Assembly: GCA_002005505.1 (NCBI GenBank)
Contig: KV908436.1
Location: 182,501-200,000 of the forward strand
Origin: Botryococcus braunii
Lineage: Eukaryota; Chlorophyta; Trebouxiophyceae
Length of the DNA: 17,500 bases
Reading direction: 5' to 3'
In this document: positions 8,430-16,299 of the stretch, in pieces
Layout: each line of letters begins with the position of its first letter
Position numbering within the stretch: position 1 is the first letter of the stretch
Translations under genes and position numbers: made by a program
The notes under the pieces: model-generated
What the model was told of the DNA's origin: nothing
Seen by the model: the letters and a program-made list of their open reading frames with translations, nothing else
The model's database searches: none

Positions 8430-8660
8430 CGTTTGTAGCCGCGCCTCAGCTTCATGAATGCCGATGCAGAGTCGTTTTGAATCGGTGTCACGCTCAGGAT
8501 ATGACTCACGATCCAGCCACTCAAAACCTTCTATCATAAATCTGCCTTCACAGAAAGTTTTACTTTTAACTCCAGGCTTATAATCCACCTTTGGGGGCCG
8601 GTGCGCGTGATGTCTAGAAATGGAGATGGGGATCATTTCGCATCCCGGAATGATCCCCAT
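8430..8660 (-). pseudogene. Possible exon fragment shared with the left fold-back arm
   Basis: The minus-strand frame reads KTFCEGRFMIEGFEWLDRES and continues past the left repeat boundary as 'YPERDTDSKRLCIGIHEAEA'. The right arm holds an inverted copy, 'KTFCEGRFMIEGFEWL', which is then frameshifted to a stop by the 7-base loss. A GTGAGT that could serve as donor lies inside (GGATC|GTGAGT). The family is unrecognised. If real, the left arm holds the parent exon and the right arm a broken copy. Confidence 0.2.
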
Positions 8661-8661
8661 C
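8625..8661. repeat. Nested 13-bp hairpin in the left fold-back arm
   Basis: GATGGGGATCATT at 8625-8637 pairs with AATGATCCCCATC at 8649-8661. The right arm has the equivalent at 9190-9202 and 9214-9226, with the central bases changed. Confidence 0.9.
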
Positions 8662-8700
8662 TGTGGACGAGCGGGACAGCAATAAAGGCTCCAATGGGAA

Positions 8701-8724
8701 TTCTCATCCTTCGAAGGATGAGAA
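8701..8724. repeat. Perfect 24-bp palindrome present only in the left arm
   Basis: The core CTCATCCTTCGAAGGATGAG is a perfect palindrome extended by two bases each side. The matching place in the right arm (near 9150) lacks about 16 of these bases, so the palindrome was gained in one arm or lost in the other. Confidence 0.9.
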
Positions 8725-9354
8725 ATACAAATCTTCGAAAAGCATTAGTGGATGAGCCTGGGAAACAAAAGTGTTGGCCTTGTATGAAAACTAGTGGCAG
8801 AAGCTTGAAAAAGGTTCAAAACATTTGATACTAGATAGGAATCTTTCTGCAAAAGAATGGCAAAATTTTACCAATGATCTTGTTGTTAACAACCTTTTAT
8901 TGGAAGGTGTCACTAGAGAAATTGTGTACATCCAGGTGTACACCAGTTCTTTAATGACACCTTCCAAGAAAAGGTTGTTATCAACAAGATCATTGGTAAA
9001 ATTTTGCCATTCTTTTGCAGAAAGATTCCTATCTAGTATCAAATGTGTTGAACTTTTTTCAAGCTTCTGCCACTAGTTTTCATACAAGGCCAACACTTTC
9101 GTTTCCCAGGCTAATCACTAGTGCTTTTAGAAGATTTTTATTTCACATACTTCGCATTGGAGCCTTTATTGCTGTCCCGCTCGTCCACAGATGGGGATCA
9201 TTCCGGGATGCGGAATGATCCCCATCTCCATTTCTAGACATCACGCGCACCGGCCCCCAAAGATGGATTATAAGCCTGGAGTTGAAACTAAAACTTTCTG
9301 TGAAGGCAGATTTATGATAGAAGGTTTTGAGTGGCTGAATCAAATCCTGAGCGT

Positions 9355-10700
9355 CTGGAGGATTTGAAGCCGGATTTCAGGGGCGTCCGATTCGCTTGAT
9401 TCAAGCGCCACGACATTCTTCGCACGCGCGACAAGAAAACCGTGAGTCGAAATCCGCGAATCGAGCCGAGTGTGGCCTAGCCCTTGAATCGTGATAACAT
9501 CTGATATGTGTCTAGGGATTGTTCACGTGAGCATCGTTAGTCACGGCGATCACGTGAGCGTCCCTGCCTCTGGGCATGGATAGCCCCCTTGAGTGGCTGT
9601 CCTCCTCAGATTGGATACCAGGGACGAGTTTTTGGATTCTACGTTCCTTGGATACCTTTGACGTTCATCTGAAGGCGATGTGTGGCTATTATGTGCTATA
9701 TGAGCTAGGAGGACAGTCATTCTATTGAGGTATCCTTGTGCTTGAGGTTAGATAGTGTGTCAAGGGGCGTTCGGCCTTGCTCCAGCCGACAGCGCGGCAG
9801 CACACATCAACCATAACAAGAGGTAATTACTGTTAGTGAGAGCTCTAGGCCTCACAGGTCCCTTCTGACACCTTCCGTAGCGCAAATCCGTGTAGGGGAC
9901 GCCAACCTGCTAGCACGAAACATTGGTTAGGTGTAAATGTGGTTGCGCAAGTGGAGTCATTAGTGCCCACAGTTATATTTGCTGCCTTATGAAGGCAATC
10001 ATCTCTATTTCTGTTGCCTGTAACCTGGTCATCGTCCGATTTCAGGGGCCGTTGAGCTTGGTCGGCGAGCGCGCCAGGTCCTGACTCTATTGTTTGAGCT
10101 CTAGCTTTGCATAGGTCGAGGCCATAACATTGTACCTACCGCTAATCACCGTGTGTTTGAGTGCTTTACATCTTCATTCTATCTCGCAAAACTCTCATCG
10201 GGGTTTCCGAGGTCTGCTGTCGCCGTCCTTGCGCAGCTTAGTTTGAGATCATGTTGCCGTGTACGAAGTCCTTTTGATGAAAAAAAGCTCTTTTTCTGAA
10301 GTTTTAGGCTGCCCTGCGTCTTTTAAGCCTAGCGGAACCTTTAGTGCCAGATCTTTCCGGCAGACGGTTGTCCGTAGACCCTCACCCAGATGGCATTAAG
10401 TTCTGCTTTTTTCTTCGAGGTAACAGTGGCCAAGCTGGCGTTTGTCAATTTGACCAGTGAGTTGCAACTGGTGGCGAGAACAAGGATAAAATATTTAAAG
10501 CCACATAAAATATTATAAAAGCCATGGTACTCCCAGCTCACCGTTCCTGTACGTAAAAGTAGTCACATCAGGCATATAGCACAACGCAAGCCGACGTCCA
10601 CGTAGCCTGAAACCATTCAGAGATGAATTACAACTTTCAGACAACCATCCTAAGCCATACATGCTATATATAACACGTTGCCCGAAACGGCACGTGACAT
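9355..10700. other. Gene-free region
   Basis: From 9355 to about 10340 no open frame exceeds about 60 codons on either strand, unusual for DNA of this base composition. I see two TCACGTGAGC motifs (around 9525 and 9570), a 7-bp-stem hairpin CGCTTGATTCAAGCG (9393-9407) and a repeated GATTTCAGGGGC (9373 and 10040). The minus-strand frame at 10341-10541 resembles nothing I know. Confidence 0.4.
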
Positions 10701-10719
10701 GCCTGATTTGTCCTGAAAT

Positions 10720-10810
10720 GCCCAGACTATAATTTAATAAAGCTACATTATAATAAAGCTATACTTAAATATTAATTAATATTTGAATCTAAATATATTT
10801 AAGTCTTTAA
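10720..10810. other. AT-rich island with an 18-bp perfect palindrome
   Basis: The segment is over 75% A+T. TAATAAAGCTA-like words are repeated (10735-10762), and AAATATTAATTAATATTT at 10767-10784 is a perfect palindrome. It could be a scaffold-attachment-like or polyadenylation-rich spacer; no function is shown. Confidence 0.7.
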
Positions 10811-10890
10811 TCACGCACTCGCATGGCCCACACCCATCAAAGCCCCACACCCATCAAAGCCCCACATCACGCACTCGCATGGCCCACAAC
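10811..10890 (+). repeat. Short direct repeats
   Basis: TCACGCACTCGCATGGCCCA occurs at 10811 and again at 10867. Between them CACCCATCAAAGCCCCACA appears twice in tandem. A small local duplication explains both. Confidence 0.9.
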
Positions 10891-11740
10891 CATTGTTCCC
10901 CCTACCAGCCCTAACTTGTTTTTGGGGAGGCAGCCCGCCGTCATCACACCTCCTGCAAATATGGACGAGGGTCAAAGCTTTTTGTTAACAGAACTTCCTC
11001 GCCTCTTGTTTCAAAACTACAAACTCGTGTGCGACTCATGCTGCAAAGACACAGAGGCCTAAAAATCGGCAAACTGTCGAGGCAACATGACGGCGGGAAC
11101 CCCAACATTATAAATACTATCAATAATAAACAAACATTGGTGTTGCTTATCCCTGTTGCAGACGCTGCACTCGATGAGCTGAAAGCATTGTCAGTAAGTG
11201 ATTGCACACACCATCACAAATCACCGAGGCTCGGCATATGTGCGTTTGTCTTCGTAACGTCTCGAAAAAGGTCACAATATGCAGTACACTTTGGCACTGC
11301 AGTACGGCACAGAAAGCAGTAAGACACACTGTAAAAAGGACCCTTCTGGGGGTCCGCTTTATGGCTTGACGCACCACAGGCACACTTTTTTGGCAGCAAA
11401 CTCTCCGACTCTGCAAAGGCTATACCAGTCCTCGGTTGAATTAACGTGGCGCATACCACTTATTGTGAATAAACGCGCGCACATATTGTTTATTTACCGG
11501 TCAAACGCGGCACATTCCCACGTATTGAACTAAAGCGCACTGGACGGAAAACCTGTTGATCCGCAAATGAATTACCAACAGCGGAGTTAGCTTGTGACCT
11601 CTTAAGCTTATTGTTCCTTCACCTTGACAACTTCGAATTCATGCATGAAATGAAGCGAGGATGAGGGAAACTCTGAGATCAACACGTGGTTCACAGTGGA
11701 TCCCCGGTTTCGGTGAGGGCATACGCTTAACTTTTTTATT
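10891..11740. other. No supported gene; one tiny splice-like segment
   Basis: At 11162-11193 (+) the acceptor CCCTGTTGCAG and the strong donor GTAAGT enclose 32 bases reading 'AALDELKALS'. Without neighbouring exons this is only suggestive. Overlapping open frames of 80-97 codons elsewhere show no domain. Confidence 0.3.
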
Positions 11741-11752
11741 AATATAAATAAA

Positions 11753-11778
11753 AGGAGGTTTAATATATTAAACCTCCT
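11753..11778. repeat. Perfect 26-bp palindrome
   Basis: AGGAGGTTTAATATATTAAA followed by CCTCCT is self-complementary over its whole length. The flanks are AT-rich and no coding region is near. It could form a cruciform or be a remnant of a tiny inverted-repeat element. Confidence 0.95.
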
Positions 11779-11860
11779 CATCGTCCATTCATGAGCTCGA
11801 CACACAGGTTTATTGAGTCTGTGCGCACTGCACTGCATCCACTGGACAAGCTTCATGAAA

Positions 11861-11901
11861 AAATAAGTAAATCTTAAGCCCCAAATAAGTAAATCTTAAG
11901 C
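11861..11901 (+). repeat. Two copies of a 19-bp direct repeat
   Basis: AAATAAGTAAATCTTAAGC occurs at 11861-11879 and 11883-11901, spaced by three C/A bases. Confidence 0.92.
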
Positions 11902-12160
11902 TTGATGTGTATGCGCCCGAACACAGTCAGGCGCCTGTGGAGGCTGTTTTCCACAAAAGCTCGGCCCTCACAGATAGACGTACCAAGGGCCCCTTAGCTA
12001 CTCGAATAATGAATTCCACTCAAAACGCTCGGCACTTGAACGTGCCTTATTCAAAGAAGTAAACCCTCGTGCCAACCCCGCTCCCCCTGGTTCAAGATCA
12101 TGCCCCTTGCCCGGAGAACTTGTACCTCTTCTACGGGAGAAACCCCTTCTTTCCCTTCCC

Positions 12161-12335
12161 TCTTGTCCCCCTGATTCACTGTCACCAGAAGGTTTTCCTC
12201 CCATCTCGGTTAAGCCCCACGTGGCCCCACGTGCACGCTCTGCACTCTTATCCCCCCTGCTTCACTGTCACCCAAAGATTCGATCCCATCTCGGGGAGGC
12301 CCCACGTGCCCCCACGTGCACGTCCTTCACACTTC
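12161..12335 (+). promoter_or_regulatory. 86-bp tandem duplication carrying four CACGTG (G-box/E-box) motifs
   Basis: Two diverged units, each beginning near CCCCCTG.TTCACTGTCACC and offset by 86 bases, each end in CCCCACGTG..CCCACGTGCACG. CACGTG lies at 12218-12223, 12228-12233, 12303-12308 and 12313-12318. CACGTG is the G-box bound by bZIP and bHLH factors in the green lineage. No gene start is identified nearby, so a regulatory role is inferred only. Proline-rich open frames over the same bases are probably shadows. Confidence 0.5.
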
Positions 12336-12488
12336 TCACCATATGCAACTCCCTTATCCTCGTACATGCACTACTCGACTCTTGTACACATGCTCGCGCG
12401 CACACGTATACACACACTAATTGACTCTTACTCAGACACACGCATGCACACTAATTGACTCAGACAAACTGTTCCGCTCCGCCCTCCG

Positions 12489-12570
12489 CATGCAATGCAG
12501 ATGCTCTAAGCACAAGGCTGCATAACTGCAACATGCAATGCGGACGCTCTAAGCCGGGGGGGGGGGGGGG
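12489..12570 (+). repeat. Direct repeat followed by G15
   Basis: CATGCAATGCAGATGCTCTA (12489) and CATGCAATGCGGACGCTCTA (12532), each followed by AGC, are two copies. The second leads directly into a run of 15 G at 12556-12570. Confidence 0.85.
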
Positions 12571-12835
12571 CGGCATATCCGCACATCCGGGCGCTCCCCA
12601 CGGGCATGAGGGAAACAAAAGGACTCGTTCCAAAACTGTTCAGGCTGAATGAGGGCGCGTTTGCACCGCACAACCCACGCGCAAGCTTGTGAGGGAAGGG
12701 CAGAGGCTTTGAATGTCTCAGGCCCCAGCTCGCCCATTGTCAGCAAGCCAAGAAAGGTGCAGGTGCAGGTTGCGCGAAAGCGCAAATTCAATGGCCCCCC
12801 CTCCCCCCCCCCTCCCCAACTTTGCAACCAGGAGG

Positions 12836-12950
12836 GAGGTGGGGGTGCATTCGCCCTCCCAACTTGGCCAGAGGTGCGGGGGAGGGGGGGGGGGTGCATT
12901 CGCCCTCCCAAATTTGCCTTGGGGGGGGGGGGGGGGTTGCATGCGCCCCA
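12836..12950 (+). repeat. GC-rich tandem repeat punctuated by poly-G runs
   Basis: GGTGCATTCGCCCTCCCAA occurs twice (about 12844 and 12893), with a third diverged copy TTGCATGCGCCCCAACA (12937). Each is preceded by a G-run: GGGGG, G11 (12884-12894) and G16 (12921-12936). Gly- and Pro-rich open frames on both strands reflect base composition. Confidence 0.85.
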
Positions 12951-12977
12951 ACACGAAGGACACCGATAACGGAGATA

Positions 12978-13780
12978 CGTCAAAAGACATCGTTTAATAC
13001 TTCAAAAGACATCATTTAATTCCCGGTCTGGTTAGAAGGCGGGTCGTTCTCAAGGGAGACAAAATCCGACACCGGCATTTAGTACAACCAATATGTTTGC
13101 CGACCAAAAATAAGAATGCTCCATGAAGACGTTGACAGTACTGTCGATATTTGTGACAAAGGAGTCCTGCACAAGCCTCTCTGACGGGCGTCGTCTGGCC
13201 GGCAAGCAGCCATAAGCAGTTACGAAAGTCTTCTTTCGCACTCGGGGGGAGGAGGGGGTGGAGGGATATTCATTTTCGAGCCATGCGGTGAGCAATTGGC
13301 TCTCGGCAAGGGACTCCGTAAAATGCAGAGCACATGAAATGGCGTTGTCGGCTTCTCAGACAAAGTGAGATAGTCCCTTCAGATCCCGTGGTCCCCACAG
13401 GGACCGCAGGGACTACATAGAGCAGAAATGATCTGCTGGGACTGCCAAAAACAGCAATCAACATACTTCACGGCGGAAACGCCCCAAGAGCCGCTTCAGT
13501 ATAAGCAACCTCGTAGGACTGGGACATGTGCGTAATAACCATATCCACGGTAGAATTTGCGCATATTTATACATGCAATGTCATGCAATTTGTCATGCAA
13601 ATATTTAATCATGAAATGTCATCACGAATATCATATATGACGCTCTCACTCTCAAAACAACAGATAAGCGCTAGCAGCGCAGCAGAGCATTTTGGCCCGC
13701 ACGGTCTTCCAGTGAGCGATCGGCCCCCGACACACTCTCTAATCCCTCCTCCGACTCTTCAAACCTCAAACGCGATACTC
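12978..13780. other. Gene-free stretch
   Basis: It contains a short direct repeat TCAAAAGACATC(G/A)TTTAAT (12978-13020) and a two-step inverted repeat (TAGTCCC 13371-13377 with GGGACTA 13409-13415, enclosing GGTCCC 13390-13395 with GGGACC 13400-13405). Minus-strand frames of 64 and 81 codons have no recognisable domain. Confidence 0.4.
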
Positions 13781-13795
13781 CAAATCTCAAAAAAT

Positions 13796-13929
13796 CTTCG
13801 CTGGCCCAGTGGCGAATGGCCGACGATGCAGCCCGGGGGTTAACGCCAAAACGCCCACACAGAGGGTCGACCTCAAAACCCCTCAAAAGTTTAACAGTGT
13901 ACACAAGGAGCTCCCACTTCCAAAAAAAC

Positions 13930-13968
<39 letters not shown>
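13796..13968 (+). mobile_element. Putative tRNA-derived SINE with poly(A) tail
   Basis: TGGCCCAGTGG at 13802-13812 matches the pol III A box (TRGCNNAGYGG) completely. GGGTCGACCTC at 13864-13874 matches the B box GGTTCGANNCC at 9 of 11 places. About 50 bases later the segment ends in A7-CC-A38 (to 13968). A and B boxes near the start and a 3' poly(A) are the usual SINE layout. The A-B distance of 62 bases is long for a tRNA, I see no target duplication, and there is no second copy in the window, so this is tentative. Confidence 0.4.
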
Positions 13969-13969
<1 letters not shown>

Positions 13970-13983
13970 GAGTTCCATGCCGT

Positions 13984-15825
13984 CTAGGCGTTTCCCACAA
14001 CAAGTACCCACTTCGCCAGCTCGGTATCGTTGCGCAGCATCTGGCTTGTCAATGAGACGTCGGTTGGTTGCCGCGCCGGAAAGTACCCCTGCTTGTGTGA
14101 CTTCTTGGCGGACGCGCGCGAGGACGGACTGGGTAGCCGGAGATCTGCCAGAGCCTCTTGGAATTGCAGCAGCAGCGATCCTGGTCCGCCTTTGGGGGGA
14201 GGGCCTTGGGATACTCCCGGAGGCGGCGGCCCTCGGGGGCGGTTCCCAGGGAGGGAGCGCGTCCTGGTGATCTTTCTGGACGGCCTTCGCCGCAGCCGGG
14301 AGGGCGCCCTGCTGAGCTCTCCCGAGGGCCCTTGCCCGATGGGGGTGAGCTCAGGGAGTGGAGTCGAATGCGAGTCTGGGAGCGTTGATAAGCAGGGCCG
14401 CTTTGCAGGCGGCACGCTGAGAATGCCATGGTTGCCGATTGGTGGGCACACGCTCGTGGGGAATGTCGGGTCCGGAGCATGCCCGGGGTTCAGGCCCTGC
14501 GAAAGCGGCTGCAGCTTGCTGGCGCTCCTTTTTGCCCCCACCTGGGAAAGGTGGCTGGGGACGCCGAGCGGTGGCGGGAGCGGCTCGCTGGAGGTCCTCA
14601 TTGGTCCCACCGGCTGGACTAGGCTCGGGAAGCCGAGCGAGGGCGGGAGCAGCTCGCACGGGGTCCTCATTGGTCCCACCGGGGGGACTAGGCTGGGGAC
14701 GCCGAGCGAGGGCGGGAGCATCTCGCAGGGGGTCCTCATTGGTCCCAGCTGGGGGACTAGGGTCTGGATGCCGAGCGAGGGCAAGAGCAGCTCGCAGGGG
14801 GTCATCATTGGTCCCACCTGGGGGACCAGGCTGGGGACGCTGAATAAGGGCGGGAGCAGCTCGCAGGGGGTCCTCATTGCTCCCACCTGGGGGACTAGGC
14901 TGGGGACGCTCAGTAAGGGCGGGAGCAGCTCGCAGGGGGTCCTCATTGGTCCCACCTGGGGGCCTAGGCACGGAAAACCGAGTGAGGGCGGGGGCACCTC
15001 GCTGGCGGTCCTTGGTAGTCCCACATGGGGGAGGAAGCTGGGGAGGCCGAGTGAGGGGGGGACCAGCTCGCTGGCGGTCCTCATTGCTCCCACCTGGGGG
15101 AGGAGGCTGGGGAGGCCGAGTGAAGGGGTGACCAGCTCGCTGGCGGTCCTTGGTAAGCCCACCTGGGGAAGGAAGCTGGGGAGGCCGAGTGAGGGCGGGA
15201 CCAGCTCGTCGGCGCTCGGTTGGGACCCCACCTGGGGATGCTGCTTTGGAAGGCCGAACGGGGACGGGAGCAGGTCCATCGGATCCTGGCCGAACGCGGC
15301 TTGCGGATGTGCATGGCTGGCGCATGCTGACTCATCAAAGTGCGGGTTTAGCGGCGCTGTACCGGCAGCAGTGTGCGGCAGGTACTCAGGGGGAGCTTCG
15401 GCGTTCAGGCACTCCACCCGCTGTTGCGTGACCACATGTCTAATCAGGGGCGGGGAGTCCCCTCTCAGGAAGGGCGCGTCAATGCAGTCTACTGCAGGGA
15501 CCATGTTGTCTGGACCGGAGTTTTGGTAGGTAGCAGGGGGGCCCGCCCAGGCAGGCTGGCCTCCATCGGGCCCTGACTGCCTCGGCTGGTATATTACATA
15601 CATGTAAGGGGCCCCCCCCGGTACTGCCGGCGGCGCCCACGGCACCTGTGGTGAGGGGCAGAGGGCCTCGGGCGGGAAGTACACCATTGCCGAGCCTGCT
15701 TGGGTGCCGCGCAGGAGACCTGGGGCCGATGAGGTGGTTAATGGCCCTGTCGGCTTCGGAAGGGAGGAGGTGAGGGGGCTTTCTAGCAGTGCCGCATGCC
15801 TCTGGTCTTCCTGTGGTCTGCGCCC
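13984..15825 (-). CDS. Proline-rich repeat protein of unknown function, probable last exon
   Basis: An open frame of 613 residues ends at a stop at 13984-13986. A good acceptor, TTGCCTTCTTCTGCACAG, lies directly upstream of 15825, and an in-frame stop lies just beyond, so either the exon begins at 15825 (phase 0) or the protein starts at the first ATG, 15685-15687 (567 residues). A possible preceding exon ends at 15883 ('GRFGRPRSSKPANLFNQ', donor GTCAGC, 57-nt intron). The N-terminal part is Pro/Gly/Tyr-rich ('APYMYVIYQPR'). The middle is twelve 23-residue repeats. The C-terminal part has basic clusters (LRRRPSRK, about 100 residues from the end) and a non-repetitive tail 'QGYFPARQPTDVSLTSQMLR'. 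No known domain is recognised. Basic clusters and Pro/Ser-rich disorder suggest a nuclear or scaffold protein, as inference only. The other strand is also open for 499 codons, but this frame is longer and extends well beyond the repeats on both sides. Confidence 0.6.
   Translation of the reverse strand, partial: GRRPQEDQRHAALLESPLTSSLPKPTGPLTTSSAPGLLRGTQAGSAMVYFPPEALCPSPQVPWAPPAVPGGAPYMYVIYQPRQSGPDGGQPAWAGPPATYQNSGPDNMVPAVDCIDAPFLRGDSPPLIRHVVTQQRVECLNAEAPPEYLPHTAAGTAPLNPHFDESACASHAHPQAAFGQDPMDLLPSPFGLPKQHPQVGSQPSADELVPPSLGLPSFLPQVGLPRTASELVTPSLGLPSLLPQVGAMRTASELVPPSLGLPSFLPHVGLPRTASEVPPPSLGFPCLGPQVGPMRTPCELLPPLLSVPSLVPQVGAMRTPCELLPPLFSVPSLVPQVGPMMTPCELLLPSLGIQTLVPQLGPMRTPCEMLPPSLGVPSLVPPVGPMRTPCELLPPSLGFPSLVQPVGPMRTSSEPLPPPLGVPSHLSQVGAKRSASKLQPLSQGLNPGHAPDPTFPTSVCPPIGNHGILSVPPAKRPCLSTLPDSHSTPLPELTPIGQGPSGELSRAPSRLRRRPSRKITRTRSLPGNRPRGPPPPGVSQGPPPKGGPGSLLLQFQEALADLRLPSPSSRASAKKSHKQGYFPARQPTDVSLTSQMLRNDTELAKWVLVVGNA
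14484..15311 (-). repeat. Twelve 69-bp tandem repeats inside the proline-rich frame
   Basis: GGCTGGGGACGCC or a variant recurs at exactly 69-base spacing: 14553, 14622, 14691, 14760, 14829, 14898, 14967, 15036, 15105, 15174 and 15243, with one more degenerate unit before 14553. On the minus strand each unit encodes a 23-residue repeat of the type PMRTPCELLPPSLGVP plus 'SLVPQVG'. Central units (14691-14966) are most alike; edge units are diverged. No unit has an indel. Confidence 0.95.
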
Positions 15826-15938
15826 CTGTGCAGAAGAAGGCAATGGTCAAGCGAAGTTGGGGCTGCTGGTGGATGAGCTGACCTGGTTGAACAAGTTAGC
15901 AGGTTTGGAGGAGCGGGGGCGCCCAAACCTGCCTGTAG

Positions 15939-16020
15939 CATTAATCCACTCTCAGCCCTAACCCCGTAGGCTCAGCGGATGCAGCATGCACGAGGCACAC
16001 CCTTGCCTGTAGCATTAATG
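15939..16020. repeat. Direct repeat GCCTGTAGCATTAAT
   Basis: Copies at 15939 and 16006 lie 67 bases apart, upstream of the proline-rich gene. On the minus strand both read 'INATG', once in the candidate upstream exon and once in the Gln/Pro-rich frame, which hints at a small duplication of coding or 5' sequence. Confidence 0.75.
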
Positions 16021-16298
16021 TGTGGCGCCCGTCCACGCGGGCAAGCGCGTGCTTTGATGAATGTTTGGGGTGTGGATGTGTGCTGGGGTTGTGCCATGAT
16101 ATCGAAAAGTTCCAGAAAGGGCAATTGGGGTGGTTTTAGTTGTAGGGGTTGTTTTGGCAGTACGGGAAGCTGTAGGGGTTGTTTTGGCAGTACGGGAAGC
16201 TGTAGGGGTTGTTTTGGCAGTACAGGAAGCTGTAGGGGTTGTTTTAGCTGCAGGGCTTGTTTTGGCTGTAGGGGCAATTGAAGACCTTGCCCGGGCAC
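15972..16298 (-). CDS. Possible small exon with Pro/Gln/Leu repeats
   Basis: A 108-codon minus-strand frame carries about three 10-residue repeats 'LPKQPLQLPV' and then a non-repetitive tail ('LELFDIMAQPQHTSTPQTFI'). The 30-bp period keeps other frames open too: a Gly/Cys-rich and a Val-rich frame occur on the plus strand. The low-complexity style and the same strand suggest it may belong to the proline-rich gene downstream, but I cannot find a junction that joins them. A non-coding minisatellite is equally possible. Confidence 0.25.
   Translation of the reverse strand: MPGQGLQLPLQPKQALQLKQPLQLPVLPKQPLQLPVLPKQPLQLPVLPKQPLQLKPPQLPFLELFDIMAQPQHTSTPQTFIKARACPRGRAPHINATGKGVPRACCIR
16141..16275 (+). 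repeat. 30-bp minisatellite, about 4.5 units
   Basis: TGTAGGGGTTGTTTTGGCAG followed by TACGGGAAGC repeats at 16141, 16171 and 16201, with a partial copy from 16231 and degenerate half-units to about 16275. The first three units are almost identical, so the expansion is recent. Confidence 0.96.
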
Positions 16299-16299
16299 C

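Larger units (their letters stand above)
8490..9354. mobile_element. Fold-back element or inverted segmental duplication, 865 bp
   Basis: The left arm (8490-8930) and right arm (8937-9354) are inverted copies meeting at TGTACA-TCCAGG-TGTACA (8925-8942). By eye about nine bases in ten match; the stretch near 8500-8590 against 9250-9345 is closer still. Differences include about 16 extra bases forming a palindrome in the left arm and a 7-base loss near the right end. The outer ends read ACGCTCAGGAT (left) and its complement (right); flanking bases are not clearly related and I see no target duplication. Each arm has a nested 13-bp inverted repeat. Both strands encode nearly the same peptide near the centre ('NLSAKEWQNFTNDLV'). 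No transposase is visible, so a non-autonomous fold-back transposon and an inverted duplication both remain possible. Confidence 0.85.

Noticed and set aside
7857..8457. Several open frames of Cys-Val or Thr-His repeats
   Set aside because: They are translations of TG/CA microsatellites on both strands.
9355..10340. LTR of a retrotransposon
   Set aside because: The ORF-poor sequence suggested an LTR, but I found no second copy, primer-binding site or clear TG..CA boundaries in the window.
11337..11360. GGACCC..GGGGTCC hairpin resembling a rho-independent terminator
   Set aside because: The window is eukaryotic nuclear DNA, there is no T-run in the right place and no gene ends here.
12069..12458. 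Proline-rich open frames of 105 and 129 codons on the plus strand
   Set aside because: They cover a C-rich tandem duplication in overlapping frames with no domain or splice support.
12549..13019. Gly- and Pro-rich open frames on both strands
   Set aside because: They follow poly-G runs and GC-rich repeats; no frame stands out.
14351..15325. 324-codon second minus-strand frame over the same repeats
   Set aside because: It ends close to the array boundaries and is explained by the 69-bp period; overprinting is left as a testable point only.
14030..15529. 499-codon open frame on the plus strand over the 69-bp repeats
   Set aside because: It is mostly confined to the repeat array, where a period divisible by three and high GC keep several frames open. 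The minus frame is longer and extends well into non-repetitive sequence.
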